NCBI GenBank assembly: GCA_017626045.1
Contig: JAGAJP010000069.1
Coordinates: forward strand, 1-64,000
DNA: 64,000 nt
Source: Muribaculaceae bacterium
GTDB taxonomy: Bacteria; Bacteroidota; Bacteroidia; Bacteroidales; Muribaculaceae
Reading direction: 5' to 3'
Each line of letters begins with the position of its first letter. The first letter of the stretch is position 1. The notes beneath the pieces were generated by a model, which was given only the letters and a program-made list of their open reading frames with translations, did not search any database and was not told the origin of the DNA. Positions 38,695 through 48,201 of the stretch are shown here, in pieces. The translations under genes were made by a program, and so were the position numbers.

Positions 38695-39225
38695 CTTCAC
38701 CAGTCCCTTCAGGATATTGAAGAATTCGGGATCTTCGCCGATGGTGACATTGGCGATGTTGCCCTCAGGATCAATTATGAACTTCGTCGGGAAGCCCTGG
38801 ATCTCATATTTCTGGAGTAGGTCTGAGTCGTCGGGGCAGTATACCTGAAGCCAGGGAAGTTCATATTTCTTTACTGCGTCTTTCCATACCTGCTGTGAGT
38901 CGCGACAGTCGATGCCGAGTATCTCAACCTTGCCGGCATATTCCTTATATGCTTCCTTAAGGGAGGGAAATCCCTTGATACACCAAGGACACCACGAACC
39001 CCAGAAGTCCAGAATCACCCACTTACCTTTCAGGTCGGAAAGGGAGAGCGGTGCGCCGTTGATGTCGTTGAGTGTAAACTGAGGTGCGGGAGTCCTGACT
39101 TCCGCCGTAGCCTGTGCTTCAGATGCCTGAGCAGCGGAACCGTCCGCTTTCTGCTGATTGCCCGCTTTTGCGCCGCATGCCGAAAGCATCAGCACAAGAA
39201 GCGGTAATAAAACTTTCTTCATCAT
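38692..39225 (-). CDS. TlpA/ResA-like thioredoxin-fold lipoprotein
   Basis: The 177-residue lipoprotein has the lipobox LSAC (Cys17) and then a Gln/Ala-rich linker. From about residue 45 comes an AhpC/TlpA-type thioredoxin fold. PAPQFTLNDINGAPLSLSDL opens the domain, and WVILDFWGSWCPWCIKGFPS holds the redox pair C79-C82 (WCPWC). GIDCRDSQQVWKD follows and GFPTKFIIDPEGNI carries the cis-proline. It likely reduces or rearranges disulfides, or senses redox, in the periplasm. It follows kbl on the same strand after 65 bases of repeat, and ends at the two-way terminator. Confidence 0.88.
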   Translation of the reverse strand: MMKKVLLPLLVLMLSACGAKAGNQQKADGSAAQASEAQATAEVRTPAPQFTLNDINGAPLSLSDLKGKWVILDFWGSWCPWCIKGFPSLKEAYKEYAGKVEILGIDCRDSQQVWKDAVKKYELPWLQVYCPDDSDLLQKYEIQGFPTKFIIDPEGNIANVTIGEDPEFFNILKGLVK

Positions 39226-39250
39226 ATCTATCTCTAATTATTACAATACT

Positions 39251-39294
39251 GAGAATTCTAATTCTCAATTCTCAATTTTCAATTTTCAATTTAA
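39251..39294. repeat. AATTGAGAATTGAAA-type repeat
   Basis: Successive copies of TTCTCAATTC and TTTTCAATTT fill the gap between the TlpA-like gene and the kbl stop. The same repeat in the other orientation is at 51012-51061. Confidence 0.75.
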
Positions 39295-40487
39295 ATCACT
39301 CCCAGTTTCTTCCCAACCTTGACAAAGGCTTCAATAGCCCTATCAAGATGACAACGCTCATGGGCGGCGGAAAGTTGAACGCGGATACGTGCCTGCCCCT
39401 TGGGAACAACAGGATAATAGAAACCGGTTACGAAAATTCCCTCCTTCTGCATCTCGGCGGCGAACTCCTGCGAGAGTTTGGCGTCGTAGAGCATCACGGC
39501 GCAGATGGCAGACTGTGTGGGCTTGATGTCAAAGCCCGCTGCAAGCATTTTGTCGCGGAAATAGTTCACGTTGTCAACCAGTTTGGTATGGAGGTCGTCA
39601 GACTCGCCCAGCATCCTGAACATCTCGAGGCTCGCTCCTACGATAGAGGGTGCTACAGAGTTGGAGAAGAGGTAGGGGCGGCTGCGCTGGCGAAGCATGT
39701 CGATAATCTCCTTCGGTCCGGTGGTGAAGCCTCCCATGGCACCTCCGAAAGCCTTCCCGAGAGTGCCGGTGAAAATGTCGATCTTGCCGTAGCAGTCAAA
39801 CTGCTCCGCCACTCCGTGGCCTGTCGGACCGACAACTCCGGCGGAATGCGATTCGTCTACCATCACGAGCGCGTCGTAGCGGTCGGCAAGTTCGCATATC
39901 TTGTCCATCGGAGCCACATTGCCGTCCATCGAGAAGACACCGTCGGTGGCGATGATCTTGAATCGGCATCCCTGGGCGTCGGCCTCCTTCAGGCAGCGTT
40001 CCAGATCCTCCATGTCGGCGTTGGCATATCTGAAGCGTTTCGCCTTGCAGAGACGCACGCCGTCGATGATCGACGCATGGTTGAGAGAGTCGGATATTAT
40101 TGCGTCTTCTTCAGTGAAGAGAGGCTCGAAGAGACCTCCGTTTGCATCGAAGCATGCCGCATACAGTATCGTGTCCTCTGTCTTGAAATATTCCGAGATC
40201 GCCTTCTCCAGCTGCTTGTGCAGATCCTGGGTTCCGCAGATGAATCGCACGGAACTCATGCCGTAGCCCCTTGCGTCCATAGCTTTCTTGGCTGCCTCCA
40301 CAAGGCGGCTGTTGTCTGCGAGTCCCAGATAGTTGTTGGCGCAGAAATTGAGGACGTCGCCGTTGGTTCCGGCAACCTTGATGTCGGCGCTCTGGGGCGA
40401 TTCGATTACTCGTTCATTTTTGTAAAGTCCCGCCTCCTTGATGGAGTCAAGCTCCTTGGCAAGATGTTTTTTGAAATTCTTATACAT
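39291..40487 (-). CDS. kbl: Glycine C-acetyltransferase (2-amino-3-ketobutyrate CoA ligase)
   Basis: Kbl is a PLP enzyme that splits 2-amino-3-oxobutyrate with CoA into glycine and acetyl-CoA, the second step of threonine breakdown. The 398-residue product has the usual length and shows NGDVLNFCANNYLGLADN near the start. SVRFICGTQDLHKQLEKAIS follows, with the PLP region VDESHSAGVVGPTGHG after it. The lysine motif TGTLGKAFGGAMGG (catalytic Lys near residue 244) and the PVVPKGQARIRVQLSAAH end are clear. Its partner dehydrogenase lies 8.5 kb away on the + strand. A near-perfect promoter is at 40554-40585. Confidence 0.95.
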   Translation of the reverse strand: MYKNFKKHLAKELDSIKEAGLYKNERVIESPQSADIKVAGTNGDVLNFCANNYLGLADNSRLVEAAKKAMDARGYGMSSVRFICGTQDLHKQLEKAISEYFKTEDTILYAACFDANGGLFEPLFTEEDAIISDSLNHASIIDGVRLCKAKRFRYANADMEDLERCLKEADAQGCRFKIIATDGVFSMDGNVAPMDKICELADRYDALVMVDESHSAGVVGPTGHGVAEQFDCYGKIDIFTGTLGKAFGGAMGGFTTGPKEIIDMLRQRSRPYLFSNSVAPSIVGASLEMFRMLGESDDLHTKLVDNVNYFRDKMLAAGFDIKPTQSAICAVMLYDAKLSQEFAAEMQKEGIFVTGFYYPVVPKGQARIRVQLSAAHERCHLDRAIEAFVKVGKKLGVI

Positions 40488-40523
40488 TATTTTAAATTTT
40501 TGAGGTCAATCATGGCCGAAAGA

Positions 40524-40585
40524 AGTTGAGACAACTTCAAAGGTTATTTTCGGTAAAGTTATAAAAAAATTCTCATTCACGCAAA
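40524..40585 (-). promoter_or_regulatory. Promoter and leader hairpin of kbl
   Basis: On the - strand TTTG (40582-40585), 20 bases and TAACTTTA (40554-40561, one base off) form a near-perfect promoter. The leader holds a 7-bp hairpin (GAAGTTG/CAACTTC, about 40524-40540). The TTTG box overlaps the T-run of the upstream terminator. Confidence 0.65.
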
Positions 40586-40610
40586 AGAAAAAGGCTGCCT
40601 CGGCAGCCTT
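40584..40610 (-). terminator. Terminator of the RND efflux operon
   Basis: AAGGCTGC and GCAGCCTT pair around CTCG, followed on the - strand by TTTTTCTTTTG. It lies 29 bases after the PII-like gene, so the whole pump operon ends here. Confidence 0.88.
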
Positions 40611-40638
40611 TCCCTAATTTACATTATACATAGATCAA

Positions 40639-40932
40639 TCATATCGACTTCTCGACATTCCAGACAAACGCGCGGAGACCGAGCATCGGCCTGTCTTCGT
40701 CGAGATGCCTGAGTTTCTCGAGCAGCGGGTCCACCTGCCGGTCTTCCACCACTGCCAATATAGCGCTCGCGAGCCCCGGCCACGCATGGCTCCCGTAATG
40801 TGGCTCCCCTTTAACGCTGCCTCTTCCCTGAACATCATTGAATGCCGTATACCCGCGGCAGTTGCTTCTTGTCAGGATGTCGACAATCTTTTCGTAGTGC
40901 GCCTGGTCGAAGGCTATAAATACAGATTTCAT
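40639..40932 (-). CDS. PII-like (DUF3240/CutA-like) small protein coupled to an RND pump
   Basis: The 97-residue protein has the ferredoxin-like PII/CutA pattern: [20 protein letters not shown] opens with a strand and a long helix. A loop TAFNDVQGRGSVKGEPHYGS follows, with the T-loop-like Gly-rich stretch, then LASAILAVVEDRQVDPLLEK. It lacks the uridylylation tyrosine pattern of true GlnB, and the segment GLRAFVWNVEKSI ends it. Similar small proteins lie next to RND pumps in other Bacteroidales. The start overlaps the pump stop by four bases (ATGA), so expression is coupled. A regulatory or ligand-sensing role for the pump is inferred. Confidence 0.75.
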   Translation of the reverse strand: MKSVFIAFDQAHYEKIVDILTRSNCRGYTAFNDVQGRGSVKGEPHYGSHAWPGLASAILAVVEDRQVDPLLEKLRHLDEDRPMLGLRAFVWNVEKSI

Positions 40933-43900
40933 TTTGCGTTCAGTTTTTTGAGTTTACGACGAACGTTGAGCACACCTCTGCCGGCAAACGAGCAGTAGAG
41001 AACCGGAACGAACAGCAGGGTGAGGATGGTGGAGAAGGTGAGACCACCGATCACGGCTACACCCATCGGCTGCCACATCTCGGCGCCCTGTCCAGAGCCG
41101 ACTGCCATCGGCACCATGCCGAGCACGGTGGTGGCGGTGGTCATGAGCACAGGACGCAGACGCGAGCGACCTGCGTCGATCACGGCGCTACGGATGCTGA
41201 GGCCGCGCTCTCGGTTAAGGATTATGTAGTCGATGAGCACGATACCGTTCTTCACCACGATACCGATAAGCATGATGGCACCGATCATCGACATCACGTT
41301 GAGCGTGTGTCCCGTCATCCAGAGAATAAGGAACACTCCGGAGAACGCGAAGAGTAGCGATGTCATGATGATGCCGGGGTAGGTGAGGCTCTCGAACTGT
41401 GCCGCCATCACTATATATACAAGGAGTATGATAAGCACACCGAGCATAAGGAGGTCGCTGAACGAGTCCTGCTGGTCTTCGAAGCTACCGGCGAGCTGGA
41501 TGTAGATGCCGGCGGGAAGGTGGAGCTTGTCGATCTCTATCTGAGCCTGCTCTACAACCTGGCTCATCGGCACTCCGTCTACTACGGTGGAGACAGTAAT
41601 CTGGCGTTCCCTGTCCTTGCGCTCGATGGTAGGAGGCGTGAACCGCTGCACTACTGTTCCGAGCTCCCTGAGTCGCACCTGGGCGCCCGTCGCTGTCGTG
41701 ACCACAATGTTTTCGATGTCTTCAATTGTGGTGCGGTGCTCTTTGTCAAACATCACCTTGATGTCGTATTCCTCGCCGTCTTCCCTGAACTGTGATGCAG
41801 TGGAGCCGTTTATTCGGTTGCGGAGCACGTTTGCCACCGATGCGAGGTTCAGTCCGTAAAGACTCAGTTTCTCGCGGTCGAAGTCCACCTGATATTCGGG
41901 CTGGTAGTCGCCGCGCGATATCATGATGTCGGCGGTGCCGTCGATGCCTGCCAGAATCTGCTTCAGTGTGCGTGCCACAGAGTCGGTAGCCTGGAAGTCA
42001 TAGCCGTAGATTTCGAAGTCTACAACCGACTGGCCACCCATGCCGGAGCCACGTCCGCCGCCCACGTTGACCTGGGCCTTCGAGAACTCGGGGAACTGGG
42101 TCCGGATGTCCTCTCGCATCGACTCTGCGATTTCCTTGATGCCACGCTTGCGGTCGGATTTGTCGTAGAGACTGATGTTCATCGACACGATATGCGCGCC
42201 GTTGTCGCTCAGTGAGGCGAACGTGTTGTCGGCGGATGCCGGACCGACGGTAAACGAAGATACCTTGATTTCAGGATACTTCTTGCGCCAGAGGGAGTCG
42301 AGACGGGATGTGGCGTCGTACGCGCGCTCCATGCGGCTGCCGATAGGAAGCTCGAGGTTGACGCCGATTCGGCCGTTGTCCTGTGTAGGGAAGAATTCGG
42401 TGCCGACAAATTTCATCAGGAAGATGGATGCCACGAAGATGCCCATACATACGAGTACGGTCACTGTGCGGTGTCCCACCACAAGGTGAAGCAGACGAGC
42501 ATAGCCGTCGTCAAGTTTGTCGAGCGCCCGTTCAATCGGGGTGTAGAACTTCACGAAGAGTTTGCCGTGGTGGGTGTTTCTTCTCAGCCACTGCGAGCAA
42601 AGCATAGGAGTCAGTGAGAGCGCGCAGGTAGTGGAGATGACCATCATGATGCAGACCATCCAGCCAAGCTGACGGAAGAGAACGCCTGTCATGCCGGTCA
42701 CGAGCGTCAGCGGGAAGAACACCGCGATAAGGGTAAGGGTAGAGGCAATTACGGAGATGGCGACCTCATTGGTGCCATGCACCGCCGCCTGCTTCGGGTC
42801 GGAGCCCCTCTCTATATGGGTGGTGACGTTTTCCAACACCACTATCGCGTCGTCCACCACCATACCGATTGATATCGAGAGCGCCGACAGCGACACGATG
42901 TTGAGGGTGTTGCCGGTGGCATACAGGTAGATGAACGAGGCTATGAGCGACACAGGAATCGTGATGACGATAATCATGGTGGCGCGCCATCTTCCAAGGA
43001 AGAAGAACACCACTATCATCACGAACAGCAGAGCGTATAGCACGGTCTCCTCCAGTGAGGCGATGGTGTTGCGGATATTGTCTGACGTGTCCACAATCAC
43101 TCCGAGCTTGATGTCGGAGGGGAGGTTTCTCTGAAGTTTCGGAAGCGCCTTCATCACCTGCTCGGAAATCTGCACCGAGTTGGCGCCGCTCTGCTTCTGA
43201 ATCACGATGATCGCGCCTTCCTTACCGCCGATGTAGGAGTGCTGGGTGCGCTCCTCGAGGGAGTCGTCGACCTTTGCCACATCCTTGAGGTAGATGATGG
43301 AGCCGTTGTAGGTGCCCACAGGCACGTTGAGCATCTGGGAGGTCTCGTCAAACTCTCCCTGCACCCTCACGGAGAAGGTGTTGTTGCCGATATCGAACGC
43401 GCCGCCCGGAATGTTCCGGTTTTCAGCTCCGATTATTCCTGCTATGCCCTCGACTGTGAGGTGATATGCCTCAAGTTTCTGGGGGTCGCAGTAGACGTGT
43501 ATCTCACGTTTCGGGGCGCCTGATATCGACACCGTGCCCACGCCGTCGATGCGGGCGAGCGGGTTGGCGACTCCGTCGTCAAGGATCTTGTAGAGTCCCG
43601 CCATACTTTCCTTCGCTTCCACCGACAGGAGGCAGATAGGAATCATGTCGGTAGAGAACTTGAAGATGATGGGATTCTGGCAGTCGTCGGGAAGCGACGA
43701 TGTCACCATGTCGAGTTTGTCGCGTACATCGTTGGTGAGGTTGTCGATATCGTAACCGTATTCGAACTCAAGGGTGATCACAGATGTGTTTTCGCGGCTG
43801 TCGGAGGTGATGTGTTTCAGATGTTCCACCGAGTTCATCACGTTTTCCAGCGGCTTGGTCACGTTCTGTTCTATATCCTCGGAACTCGCGCCCGGATACA

Positions 43901-44048
43901 TCGTGATGACCATGATGGTGTTGGTGTCGATGTCCGGAAAGAGGTCCACAGGAAGTTTTGCAAGCGAGAAAAGACCCAGAATCACCACCGTCACGAAGCA
44001 GAGGGTGGTCATGATAGGGCGTTTCACCGCAGAACCATATAGACTCAT
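40929..44048 (-). CDS. RND efflux pump, inner-membrane permease
   Basis: The 1039-residue protein has the AcrB/MexB (HAE-1) architecture: two homologous halves, each with a first membrane helix, a large periplasmic loop and five more helices, 12 in total. The N-terminus [20 protein letters not shown] is typical. The helix-4 proton-relay motif [15 protein letters not shown] carries both aspartates, and a second [15 protein letters not shown] stretch lies in the C-terminal half. It uses proton flow to export drugs, lipids or metabolites. It lies between the adaptor (34-base gap) and the PII-like gene. Substrate is not predictable; sequence resembles broad-range Bacteroidales pumps more than metal (Cus/Czc) pumps. 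Confidence 0.94.
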   Translation of the reverse strand: MSLYGSAVKRPIMTTLCFVTVVILGLFSLAKLPVDLFPDIDTNTIMVITMYPGASSEDIEQNVTKPLENVMNSVEHLKHITSDSRENTSVITLEFEYGYDIDNLTNDVRDKLDMVTSSLPDDCQNPIIFKFSTDMIPICLLSVEAKESMAGLYKILDDGVANPLARIDGVGTVSISGAPKREIHVYCDPQKLEAYHLTVEGIAGIIGAENRNIPGGAFDIGNNTFSVRVQGEFDETSQMLNVPVGTYNGSIIYLKDVAKVDDSLEERTQHSYIGGKEGAIIVIQKQSGANSVQISEQVMKALPKLQRNLPSDIKLGVIVDTSDNIRNTIASLEETVLYALLFVMIVVFFFLGRWRATMIIVITIPVSLIASFIYLYATGNTLNIVSLSALSISIGMVVDDAIVVLENVTTHIERGSDPKQAAVHGTNEVAISVIASTLTLIAVFFPLTLVTGMTGVLFRQLGWMVCIMMVISTTCALSLTPMLCSQWLRRNTHHGKLFVKFYTPIERALDKLDDGYARLLHLVVGHRTVTVLVCMGIFVASIFLMKFVGTEFFPTQDNGRIGVNLELPIGSRMERAYDATSRLDSLWRKKYPEIKVSSFTVGPASADNTFASLSDNGAHIVSMNISLYDKSDRKRGIKEIAESMREDIRTQFPEFSKAQVNVGGGRGSGMGGQSVVDFEIYGYDFQATDSVARTLKQILAGIDGTADIMISRGDYQPEYQVDFDREKLSLYGLNLASVANVLRNRINGSTASQFREDGEEYDIKVMFDKEHRTTIEDIENIVVTTATGAQVRLRELGTVVQRFTPPTIERKDRERQITVSTVVDGVPMSQVVEQAQIEIDKLHLPAGIYIQLAGSFEDQQDSFSDLLMLGVLIILLVYIVMAAQFESLTYPGIIMTSLLFAFSGVFLILWMTGHTLNVMSMIGAIMLIGIVVKNGIVLIDYIILNRERGLSIRSAVIDAGRSRLRPVLMTTATTVLGMVPMAVGSGQGAEMWQPMGVAVIGGLTFSTILTLLFVPVLYCSFAGRGVLNVRRKLKKLNAK

Positions 44049-44082
44049 ATATTACGTTTTATTAGTGTACTTGATTAACTTG

Positions 44083-45141
44083 TTATTTCAGCACTTCCAC
44101 TTTCTTGCCGTTGGAGAGTCCGTTCTGACCTTCCACCACCACTTGAGAGCCGTTGGGCACGCCGCTGATAAGCTCATAGCTGGTGCCGAGACGCTGGCCG
44201 AGTTCTACCTTGTTGTAGGATACGGTGCCGTCCTGTTTGTAGACATATACATAGTGGTCGCCGCTGCCTTGCTGCTTGACCACCGCGCGGTCAGGAACCA
44301 CTACGTGGCGTGAGTTGCCGAGTGCGATGGTGGCTCTGCCAAACATTCCGGGTAGAACCCTTGCGTCGGGATTGGGGAGGGAGATCTCTACTCCCACGGT
44401 CCTGCTCGCAGCGTCTACGGTAGGCATCACGAGCGACACTGTACCATTGAACACTTCATCGCCAAACGTGTTGAAGGTCATCTCGACAGGCATTCCCTTC
44501 TTCAGAAGAGCGAGCTGCGACTCGTTGACGTTTATCACCACCTTCACGGGATTTATGCGTGCCACCGTGAGTATGGGCTGGGCTCCTGTCATATCACCCG
44601 GGTCATAGTTTCTGGCTGTCACCACGCCGTCGATAGGGGAGGTGAGCACAGTGTTCTCGAGAGCGTTGCGGAGAGTCCTTTCAGCCTGCGCAACAGTGTT
44701 GCGAGCGTTGATGAGCGTCATCTCCATCTGGTCTACCTGCTGCTGTGTGCCACCGCCTATCTTGAGCAGCTCTACAGCGCGGTCATAGTTGATCTGCGCG
44801 TTGCGGAGAGCCGCCTTCGCGTTGTCTGCCGCCAGTTGATACTGGGTGGTGTTCACGTCGTCGAGCACCACCAGTTTCTGACCTTTGCCCACTCTTACGC
44901 CTTCATCCACATATATTGCCTTGATGCGGTTTGACATCTGGGCGGAGATGTTGTTGATGATTTCAGGCTCCACGCTGGCTGTGTATACGGCGAGCTGGTC
45001 TACGTCCTGTTCCGATACTTTCTCAAGTTTCACCACCGGGGCGGTTTCCTGCTCATTGGTTTCGGCGGCTTTTTCCTTGCCGCATCCGGCAAGTGCGAGA
45101 GCAGCAAGCATCGCCGGAGCTAAATATTTCAGGTTTTTCAT
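44083..45141 (-). CDS. RND efflux adaptor (membrane fusion lipoprotein)
   Basis: The 352-residue periplasmic adaptor is lipid-anchored (MLAALALAGC lipobox; mature CGKEKAAETN). It shows the biotinyl-lipoyl-like first half domain (VEPEIINNISAQMSNRIKAI, YVDEGVRVGKGQKLVVLDD), an alpha-hairpin (AADNAKAALRNAQINYDRAV ... ARNTVAQAERTLRNALENTV), and then LTSPIDGVVTARNYDPGDMT. A beta-barrel domain and a membrane-proximal end follow. It bridges the pump to the outer-membrane channel. It shares four bases (ATGA) with the upstream TolC-like gene and lies 34 bases before the pump gene. Confidence 0.94.
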   Translation of the reverse strand: MKNLKYLAPAMLAALALAGCGKEKAAETNEQETAPVVKLEKVSEQDVDQLAVYTASVEPEIINNISAQMSNRIKAIYVDEGVRVGKGQKLVVLDDVNTTQYQLAADNAKAALRNAQINYDRAVELLKIGGGTQQQVDQMEMTLINARNTVAQAERTLRNALENTVLTSPIDGVVTARNYDPGDMTGAQPILTVARINPVKVVINVNESQLALLKKGMPVEMTFNTFGDEVFNGTVSLVMPTVDAASRTVGVEISLPNPDARVLPGMFGRATIALGNSRHVVVPDRAVVKQQGSGDHYVYVYKQDGTVSYNKVELGQRLGTSYELISGVPNGSQVVVEGQNGLSNGKKVEVLK

Positions 45142-46529
45142 TTGTTGGAGTTTTCTATAAAGCCATTCTCTCTGCCGAGCAGAAGGTCAAGTTCGCTTGT
45201 GGATATCAGATAGTTGTATATTGCCTGTAGGTAAGAGAGCTGGGCGCTCGTGTCGGCGAGCTCGCTGTCGCGAAGCTCGATATACGATGCGGCGCCGATC
45301 TCAAAGCTTTTCTGCATGATCTCGTGGGCTTTGCGTGCCTGTGCCACTCCCTCTTTGGAGGAGTCGATCTGGCGCACCTGCTTGTTGATGTTGTCAAGGG
45401 CGAGATCCACCTGCATGTTCAGGCTGTTGACTAAGTTCTCGCGCTGGAGGGCAAGCTCGTTTGCCTGCACCTGTGCCTGCTTGAGGGCATTCCACTTTGT
45501 GCCGCCCGAGAATATCGGAAGCGACAGCGAGAGCCCCAGAGAAGAATATGGAGAGAAGTCTACGTCGTGAAACATTCCGCCGTTGCTGAGCGAGAGCCAG
45601 TTTACGTTGAAGCTTGCGCCGAGGGTCGGTATCCACTCGAATTTCTTCATGGTCACGTTCTGTCCCGCCATCTTCTGCTGGAGTTCCAGTTGACGAAGAG
45701 TGGAGTTGTCGGCGAGGCTTCTCGACTGGAGAAGATAGCCGTACATGTCTTTCTGCATGTCTTCCATTGTGGTGGTGGGAACGATGTTGAGTGAATTGTC
45801 GATACCCATCAGCACGTTAAGCTGCAGCTGGCACTGCTTCACTGCTATGTCTGCGTCAAGAAGGTTGGGTTCTACGTTTTTTACCTGAACCTCTGAGCGC
45901 AATACATCGTATTCCGATGCGGTTCCCTGTGCGAATTTCTTGCGGTATACATCGGCGTTGAAAACGGCGTTGTCATAGTTGCGCTGAATCACTTTCTTCG
46001 AGGATATCGCGAGCATAAGGGAATAATATGCCTGGCTCACCTGGTTTATCATCTCCAGACGGCTGGATCTGGCGCTTTCGAGATTCTGCGCTATCTGGGT
46101 GTCGGAGATGTTAATTGCCTTCCAGAGCGTGGGCGCTATGATCGGAAGGGTCAGGTTGAAGCCGGTGTTCCATGTGTTGTCGGAGCCCATCTTGAGTTTC
46201 TGGCTCTGTCCTCCCATGTTCATTCGGATGGTCTGGAGTTCGATACTCCTCTGGTAGGATAGGGAGAACCCAATCTGGGGCAACAGATTGCCTACGGTCT
46301 CTCTCTTCGCATAGGTTACCCTTTTCACCTCCATGTCGGCGATGCGTACGGTAGGGCTCTGGCTGAGCGCGATCTGCACGCATTCCTCGCGCGACATCGG
46401 CACTGAGTCGGCATTTTCCGAAAGAATGCCTGTGAGGGCCCTCTGCTGTTGCTGCTGGGCGAAGGTGCCGAAGCAGAAACAGAGAGACGCCGCGCATGCC
46501 AATAGCAGTCGATGTCTATGGTTTGTCAT
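45138..46529 (-). CDS. TolC-family outer membrane efflux channel
   Basis: I place the start at the ATG at 46529 (463 residues), because MTNHRHRLLLACAASLCFCF is a good signal peptide; a frame 13 residues longer begins at 46568. The two TolC repeats are visible. The first has MSREECVQIALSQSPTVRIA with YAKRETVGNLLPQIGFSLSY. The second is GQNVTMKKFEWIPTLGASFN with LSLPIFSGGTKWNALKQAQV. Each holds a long coiled-coil hairpin of the alpha-barrel. It is the first gene of the pump operon, preceded by a -7 box at 46621-46628. Confidence 0.93.
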   Translation of the reverse strand: MTNHRHRLLLACAASLCFCFGTFAQQQQQRALTGILSENADSVPMSREECVQIALSQSPTVRIADMEVKRVTYAKRETVGNLLPQIGFSLSYQRSIELQTIRMNMGGQSQKLKMGSDNTWNTGFNLTLPIIAPTLWKAINISDTQIAQNLESARSSRLEMINQVSQAYYSLMLAISSKKVIQRNYDNAVFNADVYRKKFAQGTASEYDVLRSEVQVKNVEPNLLDADIAVKQCQLQLNVLMGIDNSLNIVPTTTMEDMQKDMYGYLLQSRSLADNSTLRQLELQQKMAGQNVTMKKFEWIPTLGASFNVNWLSLSNGGMFHDVDFSPYSSLGLSLSLPIFSGGTKWNALKQAQVQANELALQRENLVNSLNMQVDLALDNINKQVRQIDSSKEGVAQARKAHEIMQKSFEIGAASYIELRDSELADTSAQLSYLQAIYNYLISTSELDLLLGRENGFIENSNK

Positions 46530-46620
46530 TGCTGTTTTTTTATGAGTATTTAAATTATTATATTTCACAATATTTGCCTGAATATCGTATGCTGGTAGAC
46601 ATTCGGGTATAAATGAAGTG

Positions 46621-46628
46621 CAAAATTA
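46621..46628 (-). promoter_or_regulatory. -7 box of the RND operon
   Basis: TAATTTTG on the - strand, about 90 bases before the TolC-like start. The -33 position reads ATTT rather than TTTG. No operator is obvious and no regulator gene is adjacent. Confidence 0.55.
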
Positions 46629-46704
46629 ATAAAAAACAGCGAATGGAAATGTGCAATATTCTATTTTGACCAAAATATAGGAAAATTGACCTATGTAAAA
46701 AATG

Positions 46705-48186
46705 TTAAAATGCCGGAATAATCTTTATATTCTCCAGTCGCACGTTTTCAGTATGGCTCTGATAGAGCCAGGGGCGCTCGTCGGGACGGATGCACTCCAG
46801 CCGGATGCGGTCCAGAAGAATATTCTCGGCGTAAGAGATGGAGAATCCCCATGCGGGCTGTATGCCGTGGGCAGACGGCTCGGGATAGCCTCCCGTGCCT
46901 TCATGACGGCTGATGGCTGCCTCCCCCGTCCCTCCGAAAAAGAATGGATTCGACCCTTTCTGCAGGCGGACATCTTCGTTGGTGATGCCGCCCCGGAAGC
47001 GTATGTTGAGATTCTCTATACGCACGTTCCTGACAGGATTACCCTTGACTCCGGCTATCAGACAGGCATAGCGGGAATCGGCGTCATCCACATTGACTCT
47101 GCGAATCCGGATGCCGTCGATTGTCGACGGATGGAAGCCTTCCGGTGCCCTCATGCGGTCGCCAAGGCGTATGTAGATGGGCGAATTGCATATGTCAGTC
47201 ATGGTGATGTCGCACACTTCAATATCTTCCATTGGAGCGCCGTCTACCGTCTCAAGCGCCAGACCCCGGCAATGCGTGAAAGTGCAGTTGCGGACCTTGA
47301 TGTGGCGGAATCCTCCGTTAGACTCCGTTCCAAGCTTGATGCGTCCTGTCGGACCATCTCCGTCAGGTGCCTTTTCGGCATGCGTGGTGCGGGTTCCGTC
47401 GATCAGACTGCCTATATCGTAGCCGCTCACCCGGCAGTTTTCGATCAGTACATCAGACGTGGGCTTTTCCCTTCCTAAGGCGTATGAGCATTTCAACACG
47501 ATGGCATCATCATTGACAGTGTTTACGTCACAATTCCGGATTATGACTCGTTCACAGCAGTCAATGTCAAAGCCGTCGCGGTTGGTGTCGGCGGTGACGT
47601 TTTCAATCAGAAGGTCGTCAACGCCTGTGAGGAGCAAAGCGAAGTGACCGCAGTTCAGAAAACTAACGCCTCTGACAATGACATTGCTGCAGTCTCGCAT
47701 GGCAAGAGCCTTGTTGGCTGTGGTCTTACCGGAAGGAGTCTTTTTCTTTCCACCGCGGGTAAGGACACCGTTGCCGTCGATGAGGCCTTCTCCTTCTATT
47801 GTGACATTATTAAGATTCTCACCCCACATAAGCGAATTGTGCCAGTGGCTGTGCCCGAAATCCTGATATGACGACTTGTTGGGTTCAGCCTCGTCATAGC
47901 CTGCGGTGTCTGTCACGGGAGCCGCCTTTATGACGGCACCTTTTTCCAGTCTTAGGGTCACGCCTGACTGAAGATGGATGGAATAAGCGAGATATGTGCC
48001 GGCATCGAGCGTTACAGTTCCGCCCCCGTCATCGGCCGCACTCTTCAGCGCGGCATTGATTGCCGGAGAGTCTATATTGACGCCATCCCCTTTGGCCCCG
48101 AAATCCCTTACGCTTACTACATTCCCTGCCGCCGCATACACATAAAAGACCAATGCCGGCAGCAAAACACACAGATACTTCTTCAC
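46705..48186 (-). CDS. Secreted GH28 polygalacturonase-like enzyme
   Basis: The 493-residue product starts with a signal peptide (MKKYLCVLLPALVFYVYAAA) and then VVSVRDFGAKGDGVNIDSPA INAAL, the classical GH28 start. The right-handed beta-helix contains the active-site stretches TADTNRDGFDID (the N-x-D position) and NTVNDDAIVLKCS (the catalytic D-D pair). RIKLGTESNGGF supplies the conserved R-x-K. The family G-H-G motif is replaced by SGYDIGSL, a common variation in Bacteroidetes paralogues. It probably cleaves pectic or related galacturonan links in the periplasm. The gene is alone and no Sus partners lie nearby. Confidence 0.87.
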   Translation of the reverse strand: MKKYLCVLLPALVFYVYAAAGNVVSVRDFGAKGDGVNIDSPAINAALKSAADDGGGTVTLDAGTYLAYSIHLQSGVTLRLEKGAVIKAAPVTDTAGYDEAEPNKSSYQDFGHSHWHNSLMWGENLNNVTIEGEGLIDGNGVLTRGGKKKTPSGKTTANKALAMRDCSNVIVRGVSFLNCGHFALLLTGVDDLLIENVTADTNRDGFDIDCCERVIIRNCDVNTVNDDAIVLKCSYALGREKPTSDVLIENCRVSGYDIGSLIDGTRTTHAEKAPDGDGPTGRIKLGTESNGGFRHIKVRNCTFTHCRGLALETVDGAPMEDIEVCDITMTDICNSPIYIRLGDRMRAPEGFHPSTIDGIRIRRVNVDDADSRYACLIAGVKGNPVRNVRIENLNIRFRGGITNEDVRLQKGSNPFFFGGTGEAAISRHEGTGGYPEPSAHGIQPAWGFSISYAENILLDRIRLECIRPDERPWLYQSHTENVRLENIKIIPAF

Positions 48187-48201
48187 GCGAGATGATGATT
48201 T

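Noticed and set aside
39114..40529. Open frame (471 codons) opposite kbl
   Set aside because: Kbl is a clear PLP enzyme on the - strand; the + frame has no motif and begins inside another gene.
40639..40932. Ordinary nitrogen regulator GlnB/GlnK
   Set aside because: It lacks the usual T-loop tyrosine context and the amtB neighbour, and it is coupled to an RND pump.
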